From Nilaparvata lugens (lineage: Eukaryota; Arthropoda; Insecta; Hemiptera; Delphacidae): 64,000 nt of DNA. Location of the stretch: NCBI RefSeq assembly GCF_014356525.2, contig NC_052518.1, forward strand, positions 9,826,155 to 9,890,154, given 5' to 3'. The position numbers and the translations under genes were made by a program. Numbering within the stretch: position 1 is the first letter of the stretch; each line of letters starts with the position of its first letter. The notes beneath the pieces were generated by a model, which was not told the DNA's origin, searched no databases, and saw nothing but the letters and a program-made list of their open reading frames with translations. Below are positions 41,001-51,086 of this stretch, one piece after another.

Positions 41001-41336
41001 CGAGTTCTCCGAACTACCTACTAGTAATTATAACATAATATACAATATTATTATTGTAGTTAAATCATCGACACATCCCTGATAAATTAAACAAAGAAAG
41101 ATAAAGTGCTTATTGAAGATACCATTGCATTATTCGTCCCTGGTTACATGGAATCAGTGTCCGTTATATCGTAATTATATGTTTATTTCTATCATAATAA
41201 TGATAGTATCAAGCACAAAACCAGAAAATGGGTTTTCTTACCGTCAGGCCTCAGGCTACTTGGCTTAGTTTGATAAGCTAGCCAGTATCACTGATCTGTT
41301 TTTTGTTTAGTCTATGCCAGTAGCCACTGTTCTCCG

Positions 41337-42830
41337 TTGAATTTCCATTCCATTGTTTGGTTCTCGCTCTTATATCTCACTCAGAGCCGGCTGTCAAAAG
41401 GTATTTTTCCTAATGTGTTAAAAGTGTCCAAGGGTTTTCCGGTTTATAAGAAAGGTTCTAAAGAAGAACAGTCTAGCTTTAGACCTATTCAGATAGTGCC
41501 AGTGTTTTCAAAAGTGCTAGAGATTGTCATGTACATAAAGGTATACGAATATTTGATAAATAATCAAGTGTTATCAGAACATCAATTTGATTTTGTGAAG
41601 GGAAGATCTACCACTGACGCCTTTGATTCCCTGATAAAATTTGTGATCGAATCATTTGAGAGTAAGTCTTTTGCTCAGGCCACATTCTGTGACCTGAGCA
41701 AAGCATTATTCGACTGCGTGGAACACATTATCCTGCTGAATAAATTGGCCTTTTTGATGGAATCACTGGGAAGAGTCTCAGTCTTTTTAGATCCTACCTT
41801 AGTGAACGAAAACAGGTTTTATGTGTGGGCAATAATAAATCAGATCTTGCCAGAGTGAAGTATGGTGTCCCCCAAGGATCAATTTTGGGACCTCTCTTAT
41901 TTGTGATTATGATTAATGATCTCCCTCTCTCACTCAATAGTAAGTCTGTGTTGTACGCTGATGATACCACTTTTCTTCATTCTCACTTAGATGCACACAC
42001 ACTGAAGAATATGACAGCTAATACGTTAATAGAAGCTTCCAAATGGTTTAGAGCGAATGGCTTCAAATTGAAGAAGACAAAACTCAGTTTCTGACATTTA
42101 GCCAGAGAGATCACACATTAAACAACAGCAATAGTATCAAGTTCCTTGGATTAATATTTGACCCCAAGTTGATGTGAGAACCCTACATAAATTTCATTGC
42201 TGGTAGGCTAGCTAGAGTTATTTATTTACTGAGACAATTGAAAACTTTAGTTCCAGAACAATATCTCAGGAACTCATACTTTGCCTTTTTTCAAAGCATA
42301 ATTGCCTATGGTATTTTAATATATGGGAACAGCAGCACATCAACAAAGTATTATTATTATTGCAAAAAAAGCAGTCAGAGTTTTGTCAGGTGCAGACTAT
42401 CTGAGCCACTGTCGACCTCTTTTCAACAAACTTAAACTATTGACAGTCATAAATTTGTATATCTACAATGTAACTCTTTATACAATGAAAAACTTACCTA
42501 ATTTGAAGACAAGATGCAAAATTCATGCTCATGATACAAGGTATAAACATCAAATTGATATACCATATCAACGTCTATCCACAAGCATGAAGCATTATGA
42601 CAGCATAGTACTAAGGATCTATAATAAGTTACCTACAAAGATCAATTGTGCTAACATTGTTCATTTCAAAAAAATACTATTTAATTGGCTTGTTGAAAGA
42701 CCGTTTTATTGTTTGAACGAATTTTTTTATATTACCTGAATGAATGTATTTTGTGTTCTATATTTTGTTTAATGTGTGACTTTGTCAATTACCAATGTTG
42801 GTTTATGACAATAAAATTTATTTATTTATT
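41337..42830 (+). pseudogene. LINE reverse transcriptase and 3' end
   Basis: The RT of a non-LTR retrotransposon is spread over at least three frames: PVYKKGSKEEQSSFRPIQIV, FCDLSKALFDCVEH, then YGVPQGSILGPLLFVIMIND and SVLYADDTTF, then IKFLGLIFDPKL and a C-terminal region ending before TGA at about 42739. The catalytic YADD is intact, but frameshifts at about 41840, 42090 and 42330 kill the element. A TTTATGACAATAAAATTTAT tail with (ATTT)n ends at about 42832. The 5' half is missing. Confidence 0.9.
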
Positions 42831-42836
42831 TATTAA

Positions 42837-42972
42837 TGCACAAAAGCCGGTTAAATTTTAATCGTGGTTAATTCCACGAGAACCAATCAGAGAAGCCGTT
42901 TTTTCAAAAAAACCTTCTCTGATTGGTTATCGTGGAATTAATCATGGTTAAAATTTAATCGGCTTTTGTTCA
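42837..42972. mobile_element. Foldback MITE, copy 1
   Basis: TGCACAAAAGCCGGTTAAAT and TTTTAATCGTGGTTAATTCC are answered by the complementary TTAATCGGCTTTTGTTCA arm around a short A/T loop with CTGATTGG. It is about 136 bp and nearly fully self-complementary. It sits directly on the (ATTT)n tail of the upstream LINE. A second copy is at 50952-51086. Confidence 0.85.
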
Positions 42973-43720
42973 AACGGGCCTCACTATTTTTATACTTCAA
43001 CTAAACTCATTGTATCAAGTTGGATCTTTCAAGTGTCTTATTGAAAACTGAAAAAACATATTACAAATTCTTGATAATTTCATTCTTAAAGTCAAGAAAT
43101 ATTTCTCAGATATACTAATTTTGCACTTAAAAATGACTTTGAGGAGTTGAAACTTGTTCTTTGTACATTTCCATTGCATTGACCGATAATTTTTAGTTAA
43201 TACTCTTCTGTGGTTAGTGGTTAGGAAAATATGGATACAACGTATTTGGAAGAAAAATTATGAAAATATGCTCTCTTATTTGCTAGTTTGATTTTTTGAT
43301 TTGAGTTACATGTTTTATTATCACAAATTAAAAATTACAAATAAATTCATTCTTAATCAGAATTTAATTCTCTTGCAAATTACAAAATAGGCCTAATAGT
43401 TTGATTTCAGATGACCTTAATATTGAATCTATTATCAAAATCAGAGTCAGATAATTGTATCGCAATTCCTGAGTAAATATTCTTTGAACTTACAATGAGT
43501 TTGATACTGTATAACATTTTCGAAGGGAAATTGATTGTACTTTAATACGAACCAATAAAGATTATTTTAAGAACACTAATAAAGCTTGAAACATTATTTT
43601 TTCTTACCATGAATATAGAAATACTTTGAATATAGAAATTGACCATTTTTTGTGTATTGGAATATGGGCTTAAGTACACTCAACAATAAATTTTCCACTT
43701 CTCGACCAAATTTGACTTAT
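42973..43720. other. Intergenic, nothing recognised
   Basis: This is AT-rich sequence; no coding frame or repeat border was recognised. Confidence 0.5.
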
Positions 43721-44470
43721 GATGCATGATTTTGGACCGCCTTGACGAGCCGTGAAGAATGAAGTGCAGTACGATGAGATCTGAGCATTCTGTCAGAAGT
43801 TATAAGTGTTTGAAATTTTGATCCTTGAGGTGTCCTTAAGCGCGCCTCTCCACTAGGCTGGAAATGAAATGAAGTGCATCTAACGGGTGATTCTCATAGA
43901 ACATAATCTCATGAACTTATGTCATTGTACAAAATATCAATGTGAAGACTATGTAGTTGATGATGATGGTTAAAGCTGAAAATTAGGTGTTTTTCACAAT
44001 ACAAGGAGCATTGTTGTCAGGTGTACCTGGAAATCTATATGAGATAGAGCACTGTACCTGATCTCAAATTGTAGAGCACAAAAATACGCCCAGAGGGATT
44101 TTAAATTATACATCTAAATGGTAACAATCGGAAGATATTGTTGATCAAAAACTAAAATTCATCAAAATTGATTTTTGCTTCAAATTTCACTCATTTTTGA
44201 AAAATCATAACTCAGTACTCATTGGAGATAGAGAGTTCCAAATGATCTCATTTTATTCAGAATTTCATAATCTAAGAAAAAGGCGGGAGCAAATTTTTCT
44301 GTCTGATTACGAGATTTGGCAGAAATAGCTCAAAACTGAAAAATGAGCCGAAAATACGAGGTTTTTGGGCCACTCTGTATCTAGCACAAGGAAATTTTGC
44401 ATGAAGAAATTGGTTCTGGACTTCTCCCATGTACCCAAATAATATATTAGAAAATCAGAACTACAATATA
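43720..44470. repeat. Dispersed repeat partly shared with hAT interior
   Basis: The part at about 44160-44375 (GATTTTTGCTTCAAATTTCA, CTCAGTACTCATTGGAGATA, AATGATCTCATTTTATTCAG, AAATACGAGG) reappears as the reverse complement at about 54085-54300. It may be a module captured by, or spread with, a DNA transposon. There is no coding capacity. Confidence 0.65.
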
Positions 44471-44515
44471 AAATGCATGCACCAATGTATATAGTGACTG
44501 GACTAATAGTATATA

Positions 44516-45050
44516 GTGAGACAACTATATGTCAAAGTCTTAATAAATTACATTGTAAAAAATAAAAATATCTTCTCAAAGCTTATCAAGAACACTTATT
44601 ATTTCAGACCGTGCGTAACAGAGAAATTTAAAGTTTATCCTACTAAAATTTCATTGATCAGAAGACAGCTAATTTACACAAGCAGCAAACTGATCAATGA
44701 AATACCTTTTGACTTGGATTTCAAAATTAGTAAAAAGAGCGTCAAAGAGTGGATTAAGAGGGAATATTTATTTTCCTTGAATATAGCAATTTAATATTAA
44801 TTCTTAAATTTTCATTTTGTAGTCTTTTCTCTGCACATTTTTGTTGATTCTACTGTTCTAAAGTATCTACAGTAATTATTAGTTAAATTTGAACCTACAT
44901 TTGCTGCATTATTTCGAAATATTATATTTTTCTTTCACTGTTTTGCAACTCTCACCAGCGGGCAAAGATTTCCTTTTTGCTGGTGAAGCCCAGATTTTAT
45001 ATTTTATTCAAGTATGAATATTTTAATTGGCAATAAAAATGAATGAAATT
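44516..45050 (+). pseudogene. LINE C-terminal fragment and 3' UTR
   Basis: The frame carries SLIRRQLIYTSSKLINEIP, DLDFKISKKSVKEWIKREYL and ends FSLNIAI with TAA at 44794. This is the usual C-terminal tail of LINE RT proteins (R..L...KL.N.LP...F.K..K.W). The 3' UTR has the hairpin CACCAGC...GCTGGTG at 44955-44987 and TTGGCAATAAAAATG near 45028-45042. Confidence 0.65.
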
Positions 45051-45053
45051 TTT

Positions 45054-45462
45054 AAGAACTAATTGGCACAAAATGTAAAAATTTGGTACAGAAGTTCAGC
45101 AAGGGTCTGGAAATGTTGTCTCAAGAGGACTTCGGAAGTACCCAAGATACGCCCAAGATAGGCGGTTTTACTACGTTTTCCAAGTGTTCCCTAGTGTTTT
45201 TTCTGCATTTTCTCACATTTTTCAAGAACTAATTAAGAGAAAATTCTCAAATCTGGCACACAGGCTCAGCTGAGGTATAGAAATGTTGTTTTGGGAGTGT
45301 TTTGTTATAACAACCAAGTTCTGCCCAAAATCGGCGGTGTTTGAGCGTTTTCCAGGCCTTCTTTTTCGAATCAAATCAAATTTTGATTTCTCAAAGAACT
45401 AATTATTGATAAATCATGCTTAAATTTGCTATACAGAAGTTCAACAAGGGTGTATAATTTAT
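45054..45462. repeat. 170-bp degenerate tandem repeat
   Basis: AAGAACTAATT recurs at 45054, 45224 and 45394, each followed by AAATTTGGnACAnAnGnTCAGC-like sequence, a GGAAATGTTGT segment and CAAGnTnCGCCCAAnATnGGCGG. Related sequence resumes at 46618-46860 after an interruption. Confidence 0.8.
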
Positions 45463-45494
45463 TTTGTCATATTTATCTTTTGATCTCTGTTTTG

Positions 45495-46343
45495 TATCAG
45501 TTTTTCCTATTAGAAAATCTTATTTGCTTTCTCTCTAAAAATTTGTTGTTACTCTTTTGTTTTTTATGCAGTGATATTAAATAGTTTTTTCCTACAGTTA
45601 CCTTGAAAAGTGACCATTCCATCACTGATTACAGAACGCAAAGAATCACTTTTCCGCTCTAGTGCGCAACGTATTACTTTGGGTACTCTTAATACTTTGT
45701 GTATTATCTTGTAGCCATCCCAATCAGCTGTTTACGTGTATTTTGAATGCGAATTTGTTCTATCTATTTTTTTCTGATTTTCAAATAAATAAAAATGAGA
45801 ACTCATTAAATTATACATTTTGAATATAATTAATTATTCATTACTTCAAATAATTTTTTTTCATTCATAAATTGATTGGTTGAAAAATTATTTAGAAATT
45901 AAGATTTACTCAAAATTATTCAAATTTTCAAATGAATTGGATTGATTAAATTTTTAATTTGAATAAATTATCGATTATTAATTTTCAATTGGATGATCAA
46001 GTTTAAAATAAATTAAAGTTGTTATTAATAACAAAATTATACAGACAAACATTTGATGGATTTCAGCCATCATTTTACCCATAATCAACCACTTGTCATA
46101 TTCAATGGTAACTATAGGAAAAATTTAATGTGAAATACGTGAGCAAAGCTCCTCTGCTGCACTCAAGAAACCATTCCGCCCTCGCCTACGGCTCGTGCGT
46201 AAACGTTTCTTTCGGTGCAGCAAACTGTCACTTTGCGCACTAGTTGCACAAAAACTATTTCATATCACTGCAAAAAAACAAAAGAGTAACGACAAATTTT
46301 TATAGGAAAAGCAAATAAGATTTTCTAATAGGAAAAACTAATA
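45495..46343. mobile_element. MITE with about 90-bp terminal inverted repeats
   Basis: TCAGTTTTTCCTATTAGAAA, ATCTTATTTGCTTTC, TTGTTACTCTTTTGTTTTTT and GCAGTGATAT form the left arm. The right arm at 46255-46341 is the reverse complement in the same order (ATATCACTGC, AAAAAACAAAAGAGTAACG, GAAAAGCAAATAAGATTTTC, TAATAGGAAAAACTA). TA flanks both ends. The interior has no coding frame. Confidence 0.82.
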
Positions 46344-46427
46344 CTTTCTTGTCATGAAGTTGATTTTGTATTGTGTTATTTTTAGTATTATTTATTTTGA
46401 ATGGGACTTTTTTGCGACTGCCACCAG

Positions 46428-46575
46428 CGGTCAAAGACTTTTCTTTTGCTGGTGATGCCTGAAACAATGTTTAGTTTTTTAGTTCGGGGAGTTAATTTTA
46501 TTTTATTTTCTTGTGATAAGTGTTTGATTTATTAACCTTTGATTTGTTACGTTGTTAAATTTTGGCAATAAAGAG
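46428..46575 (+). repeat. Second LINE 3' end with CACCAGC hairpin
   Basis: CACCAGCGGTCAAAGACTTT, TTGCTGGTGATGCC and a downstream TTTTGGCAATAAAGAG match the 3' UTR of the LINE fragment at 44955-45040. No protein part remains; the MITE at 45495-46343 lies just upstream. Confidence 0.7.
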
Positions 46576-46617
46576 TTTCTTGAGTGGGCTTAACCCACTC
46601 GTCACCTAACAGTCTAC

Positions 46618-46860
46618 AGCGAAAGATACGCCCAAAATAGGTTTTGTAGCGTTCTTCTGCGTTTTCACAGCTTTTACAAGACCAAATTGACCGAACACGT
46701 TTAAATTAGGTACAGAAATTCAGTTAGATTGTATATATCTTATGCTGAGAGGACTTCAATATTTCGACCAAGATATGCTCAAAATTTGTGTTTTTCTAAA
46801 CTTGTCAGCTTATTCATTATCGTATGTGCACAAAATTGTTCAAATTTGGTAGGTCCGTGT
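46618..46860. repeat. Continuation of the 170-bp degenerate repeat
   Basis: GATACGCCCAAAATAGG, TTAGGTACAGAAATTCAG, GAGAGGACTTC and CGACCAAGATATGCTC align with the units at 45054-45462. The array was therefore probably contiguous before insertion of the intervening block. Confidence 0.7.
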
Positions 46861-47029
46861 CCGTGTAATATTTTTTGGGGGTTTTGAGTAAGTTTTTCCA
46901 GGAACAAATGAAAGTCTAAACACTGAAGTGTAGCCTACACAGGTTTAACTTGAGTAATGACAGTGCTGACAGTCTAAAGCAAGCTCAAATGAAAATGCAG
47001 TGAGCCTGCTGATCCTATTTCTTGATGAT

Positions 47030-47095
47030 CCAGCCAGGGGTCCAGGTTTCCCTGGCTACACAGACAAGGCGAGCGAAGCGAGCCTGCCGGCTAGT
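47030..47095. repeat. GC-rich dispersed repeat, inverted copy
   Basis: GGCGAGCGAAGCGAGCCTGC and CTAGTCCG, with CCAGCCAGGGG upstream, are the reverse complement of the copy starting at 345 (ACTAGCTGGCAGGGCTTGCT, TCTAGCCAGGGG). Confidence 0.7.
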
Positions 47096-47099
47096 CCGT

Positions 47100-48414
47100 T
47101 TATTAAATTATCTACAATATCATTATCAATGACCAGTTGTGCCTTACTTTTTCTTTATGATATGTAGAGCCAACAGATTACAGTCTATACTGTACTGTAT
47201 ACTTTTACAGTACAGTCTAATTAATACAGAACAAAAAGGATCCTATTTAGCATAGTATATCGAGTAAAGGATCCAGTCGAAGTCAGACTTTAAAACATGT
47301 ACTATACAGAGGTTTGGCCAAATCCCTATATCTATAAAGCAAATATTTTCCACATCCATCTTCCATATTTATAGTACTTCCGATTTAGTACAGACCTCGT
47401 ACATTTTTTGCGTGGTCCCTTAAGATGTAGGTACTGCATTGAGGTTTCACTGTATTTTTGAAGTGAATAAGAAATACATAAATGATACATATTACTTTAT
47501 CCAATATGTATTGGCTAATACGCAATTGTATTACATATTGACCAATTCGTGAATAGTATGTTACATAAAGATGAAGTCGACCAGACAATCATTTTCTCCT
47601 CTAGCTTCTACTAATTGCGAAAATGCATCTAAGTAACAGTAAAGAATCGATAATAATCTGATAAACTGATATCAATCTTAATTTGGGAGAGTAATATTTG
47701 TCTGTTTTTCCTCTTCCAATACCATTTTAATGAGTAATTTTAAACAAATGGATTAATAAATAATCCGGCTTCCGGAATTTCGAACGTTGATAATCCGGAT
47801 TCGTCTCTGGTTTAAAAATAATATTTTGTACCGACTGTCTCTGCTCTAAGATTTTCACCTTAGTAAGCCAATTGTATAAAACAAATTAATAACTTAGCTG
47901 CAGAAAGACTATCCAGGAACCAAAGACTATCTATCCAGAGAGTATAGAATCTAATTACATTCTTTATTATTCAGTTAATCTATTGATAATTTAACATCTT
48001 GTAGGACCCAACTCTATACTCTCCGTACCCATCAATCTTTTTAAGCTCGAATAGGTTTTGTTCTATATAAATATACTGTATGTCTATTTCACACAGTAGA
48101 ACTCTCCTAAGAAACATTATGTTCCTATAAATAAAATACGATAGATTGCTAGAAAAAAATCAATTCATAGCCCATCGCTTATCTGTTTTGGAAACTGTAC
48201 CTGCTTATGATGAAAAATATACAATTTTGAATAGTTTTTTCTTAAACAGTGCGTGCTAGCCTTTTTTAGGGTAATTTCGATAATCTAGATGGGGTCTGCT
48301 CCTAGGTAATCCGGACTTTGGCGTTAGTCATGAGTCTGGTCGGTCCTAGGGACCCACTATTTCCAGCATTTTACATAAAGTGAATATACTATGACAGATC
48401 TTACATGCAACATT
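47100..48414. other. Intergenic with pogo/Tigger-like remnants
   Basis: GAGGTTTCACTGTA near 47442 (complement TACAGTGAAACCTC), GATAATCCGGATT near 47790, CAGTAGAACTCTCC at 48095 and GGTAATCCGGACTTT near 48304 resemble terminal sequences of pogo/Tigger-type DNA transposons. No complete element can be drawn. Confidence 0.35.
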
Positions 48415-48761
48415 ACTATACGTTATAATGGCAGTGTTTGATTAGCAATGGTATTGCTATCCTTGTCTATCATTCAACAAAGCAGATAGCGCTATTTCTT
48501 TCTCGCTTTGCTCTGTTGCCAGATCTTCTTTTAACAATGTAGAATTAATAATTAAATAACAAAATATTTCATCCTTATTATGTAAATTTATTGCTTGATA
48601 AAATATAATCGATTATTTTAGACTAGAATGAACAGTTAATATTATTACATTAATAAACCTGAATCAGCTATCATCCATAGAAGGCATTCACAAGACAGAG
48701 GTTCGGCAACGTTGTTCTGCTATCTTTCTCCACTGCCATTATAACGTGGACCTCACTATAG
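48415..48761. mobile_element. MITE with CGTTATAATGGCAGTG ends
   Basis: The left end ACTATACGTTATAATGGCAG and the right end, read inward on the other strand as CTATAGTGAGGTCCACGTTA then TAATGGCAGTGGAG, are inverted; the left has lost about ten bases. The subterminal stretches TAGCGCTATTTCTTTCTCGC and GCTATCTTTCTCCAC also correspond. It is about 347 bp, without coding capacity. Confidence 0.75.
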
Positions 48762-50400
48762 AAAGATACAGAAAATTAGAAGGTTCACTCTTAGGGTAAT
48801 TCTCAATCTACCCTCAAGTTCATGTTGCACAATCTTTTCAAAATTTATGAAATTATTTTGATGAATACTATGATCCTTCAACCTACATGATCACTGCTAG
48901 AAACATGAAAAAACATTAAATTGACAATATCTTTTGTTATTATGAAAAAAACATTTTAAGGTCATAAATAGTTGAATCTTATGGAAGTTCCAGTGTCCCT
49001 GGGATCACATCAAGTTCATTGGTTTCACTATCATCCTACTGAGAGTTAGTATTCTTCTCTTGCACTAAGAATGTATCTTCAGCATTACTATAATGTCATT
49101 CAAATCGTGATCTATAAGTCAATTTGTACATTCTTTGAAGTCTCTGTCCAAAAAGTACATATTGACTGCTCGAATTCAATCACTATTTCTTATTTAATTT
49201 TTCAATTACATAAGATTTTAGTTTTTGCTGAGGATGGTGCCCACATGAGCTCTACGCTGATGCGTGTTTATGAGACGATTCGTGATGAGAGATGATCAGA
49301 CCATAAAATATTATATCATATAGGTACTTAATAAACAGCTTGAATCTGAGATCACCCGCTGCTCCTTCTTCATCTCCATTCGTGCAAAATCATGACGTCA
49401 AGTCACGTGAGCAAGCAGACCAATCAATTTTACCATGACAACCAAATTATTCAATGTACCTGGGATTCGAGACGTTCGATTCAGATTCCTGCAGGAGCTG
49501 TTTGTTGCAGCATATCCAAGCTCCATCCTCCTCTGCAGTTTTTTGTAAGTAGCTTTCCAAATAAACATATCCTTGAATGGATTCATTTTGGGAAACTGAA
49601 ATCATGTATAGTGTTTACTAGGAAGCGGATAGTGTGGATAATGCATGAATGTACGAACAATTTTCATGAGAAAATATTCGTTTTTGTTGGGTATTATAAG
49701 AAAAGCCTATGATACCTTCTCTTTTGCAAGAAGAAAGTATACCTACACATTTTTAACTCGAAGAAAATATGTAAATTATAGTTTACCTATCATAACAATA
49801 ATTGGGATGTAGAGAATTCAATTCTTTTCAAATTGATGTTATTCCACCATTTCATGCTTTTCATCAATTGGTATAGCAGCTTTAGTGTTGAGTGTGAAAT
49901 TCTCAATACAGCAACAAGTGTCAACTTGTTGGTATTCCACCTAACCACACAGCGGTTGAGGGGATGAGGTTTTTCAATATGTTCAGCTCCTAACTACTCG
50001 TGATATTTTTCAAAATTATTTGATTTGAATGTGATTAAACTATCAAAATGAAAAAGTTTCCCCAGGAAAAAAAATTTCTGATCATTACTTTTTGAGATAT
50101 GAGCGCCTAAAGTTTAAATTAATAAGCTTCAGAGAATAGAAAAAGGTTATATAGTATGATGCTTAGAGTAATGAACAAATTTACCTTTTTATATAATCTA
50201 GGAAGTTGATTTGAAAAATCAACAACTTTACATAAACATTCTTCCTTAAAAATATTTTTTACTGTGTTTTTGAAAACTATACCCGAAAGATCTCTAACAA
50301 TTACTATATATTATAATCAGTCATATAATTTTGTACCTGTGTGAAACCACCTTTTTTGAGATCTTGCAATTTGTAGAAATTCAGTTCTAAGATTATTCCT
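48762..50400. other. Intergenic, nothing recognised
   Basis: This is AT-rich sequence with short open frames of up to 106 codons that have no recognisable motifs. I see no repeat borders. Confidence 0.5.
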
Positions 50401-50414
50401 GTGCCTAGTATTTA

Positions 50415-50560
50415 TAACTCGCACTTTGCGCTCAGCAGGGGGCTTCGCCCGCGGCACCCCTGAAAATGTTTTTCTGGTATATATTATTTTTGGTTGAATT
50501 TTTTTTTAAATTTGGGGTTGGGCTGTGCGCCCTTGCACCACACAATGTTTAATTGGAGTG
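50415..50560. repeat. Fragment of GC-rich GGGGCTTCGCCC-type repeat
   Basis: GCAGGGGGCTTCGCCCGCGG and CACCCCTG stand out from AT-rich flanks and resemble the style of the repeat at 345-545. The relationship is only suggestive. Confidence 0.35.
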
Positions 50561-50951
50561 ATAAGAGTTTTGGGTTGGACATTTTTAGAATTAGAAAGTT
50601 TTTGAGGCCTAAAAAATGATTTGTTTTAACCTTTTTGTGCGCTTGATATTTTTAAAATAAATTAACTTACATTTCCCTTATTTTCTAACCATTCTCTTCC
50701 ATTCAACTCAGATTAATTTTCTGAACGTCTTATTCCTTTAGCTTTTTTGATAAAATCCAGTAAAAAGTTAGATAATTCTGAATTTATTTCAATTTTTTTC
50801 ATGAGAGAAATGAATTATACAAAAGCCATCGTTTCGAGGAAGTAGTAGCCATTGAACTGAGAGACAAGGAAGAAGATAGGAAATGGTATTGAATAGAAAG
50901 AGATGGAGAAACAACAGCCAGCAGGTAGCCATCCAGCTCTGTATAGGGTCG

Positions 50952-51086
50952 GTTGCACAGAAGCCTGTCAACCTTTAACCATGATTGAATGCTATGAAAA
51001 GAGGCGCCTTCTTTTCAAAAAAGACTGACCTGATTGGTTCTTTTGGCATTTAATCATGATTAAAATTCAACAGGCGTTTGTGCAAC
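50952..51086. mobile_element. Foldback MITE, copy 2
   Basis: GTTGCACAGAAGCCTGTCAA, CCTTTAACCATGATT and the complementary AATCATGATTAAAATTCAAC, AGGCGTTTGTGCAAC enclose a loop with CTGATTGG. Size, loop motif and arm sequence match 42837-42972. Confidence 0.85.

Noticed and set aside
49392..49712. 106-codon plus frame as a host gene
   Set aside because: No recognisable motif, splice context or compositional signal; its length is within chance for this region.
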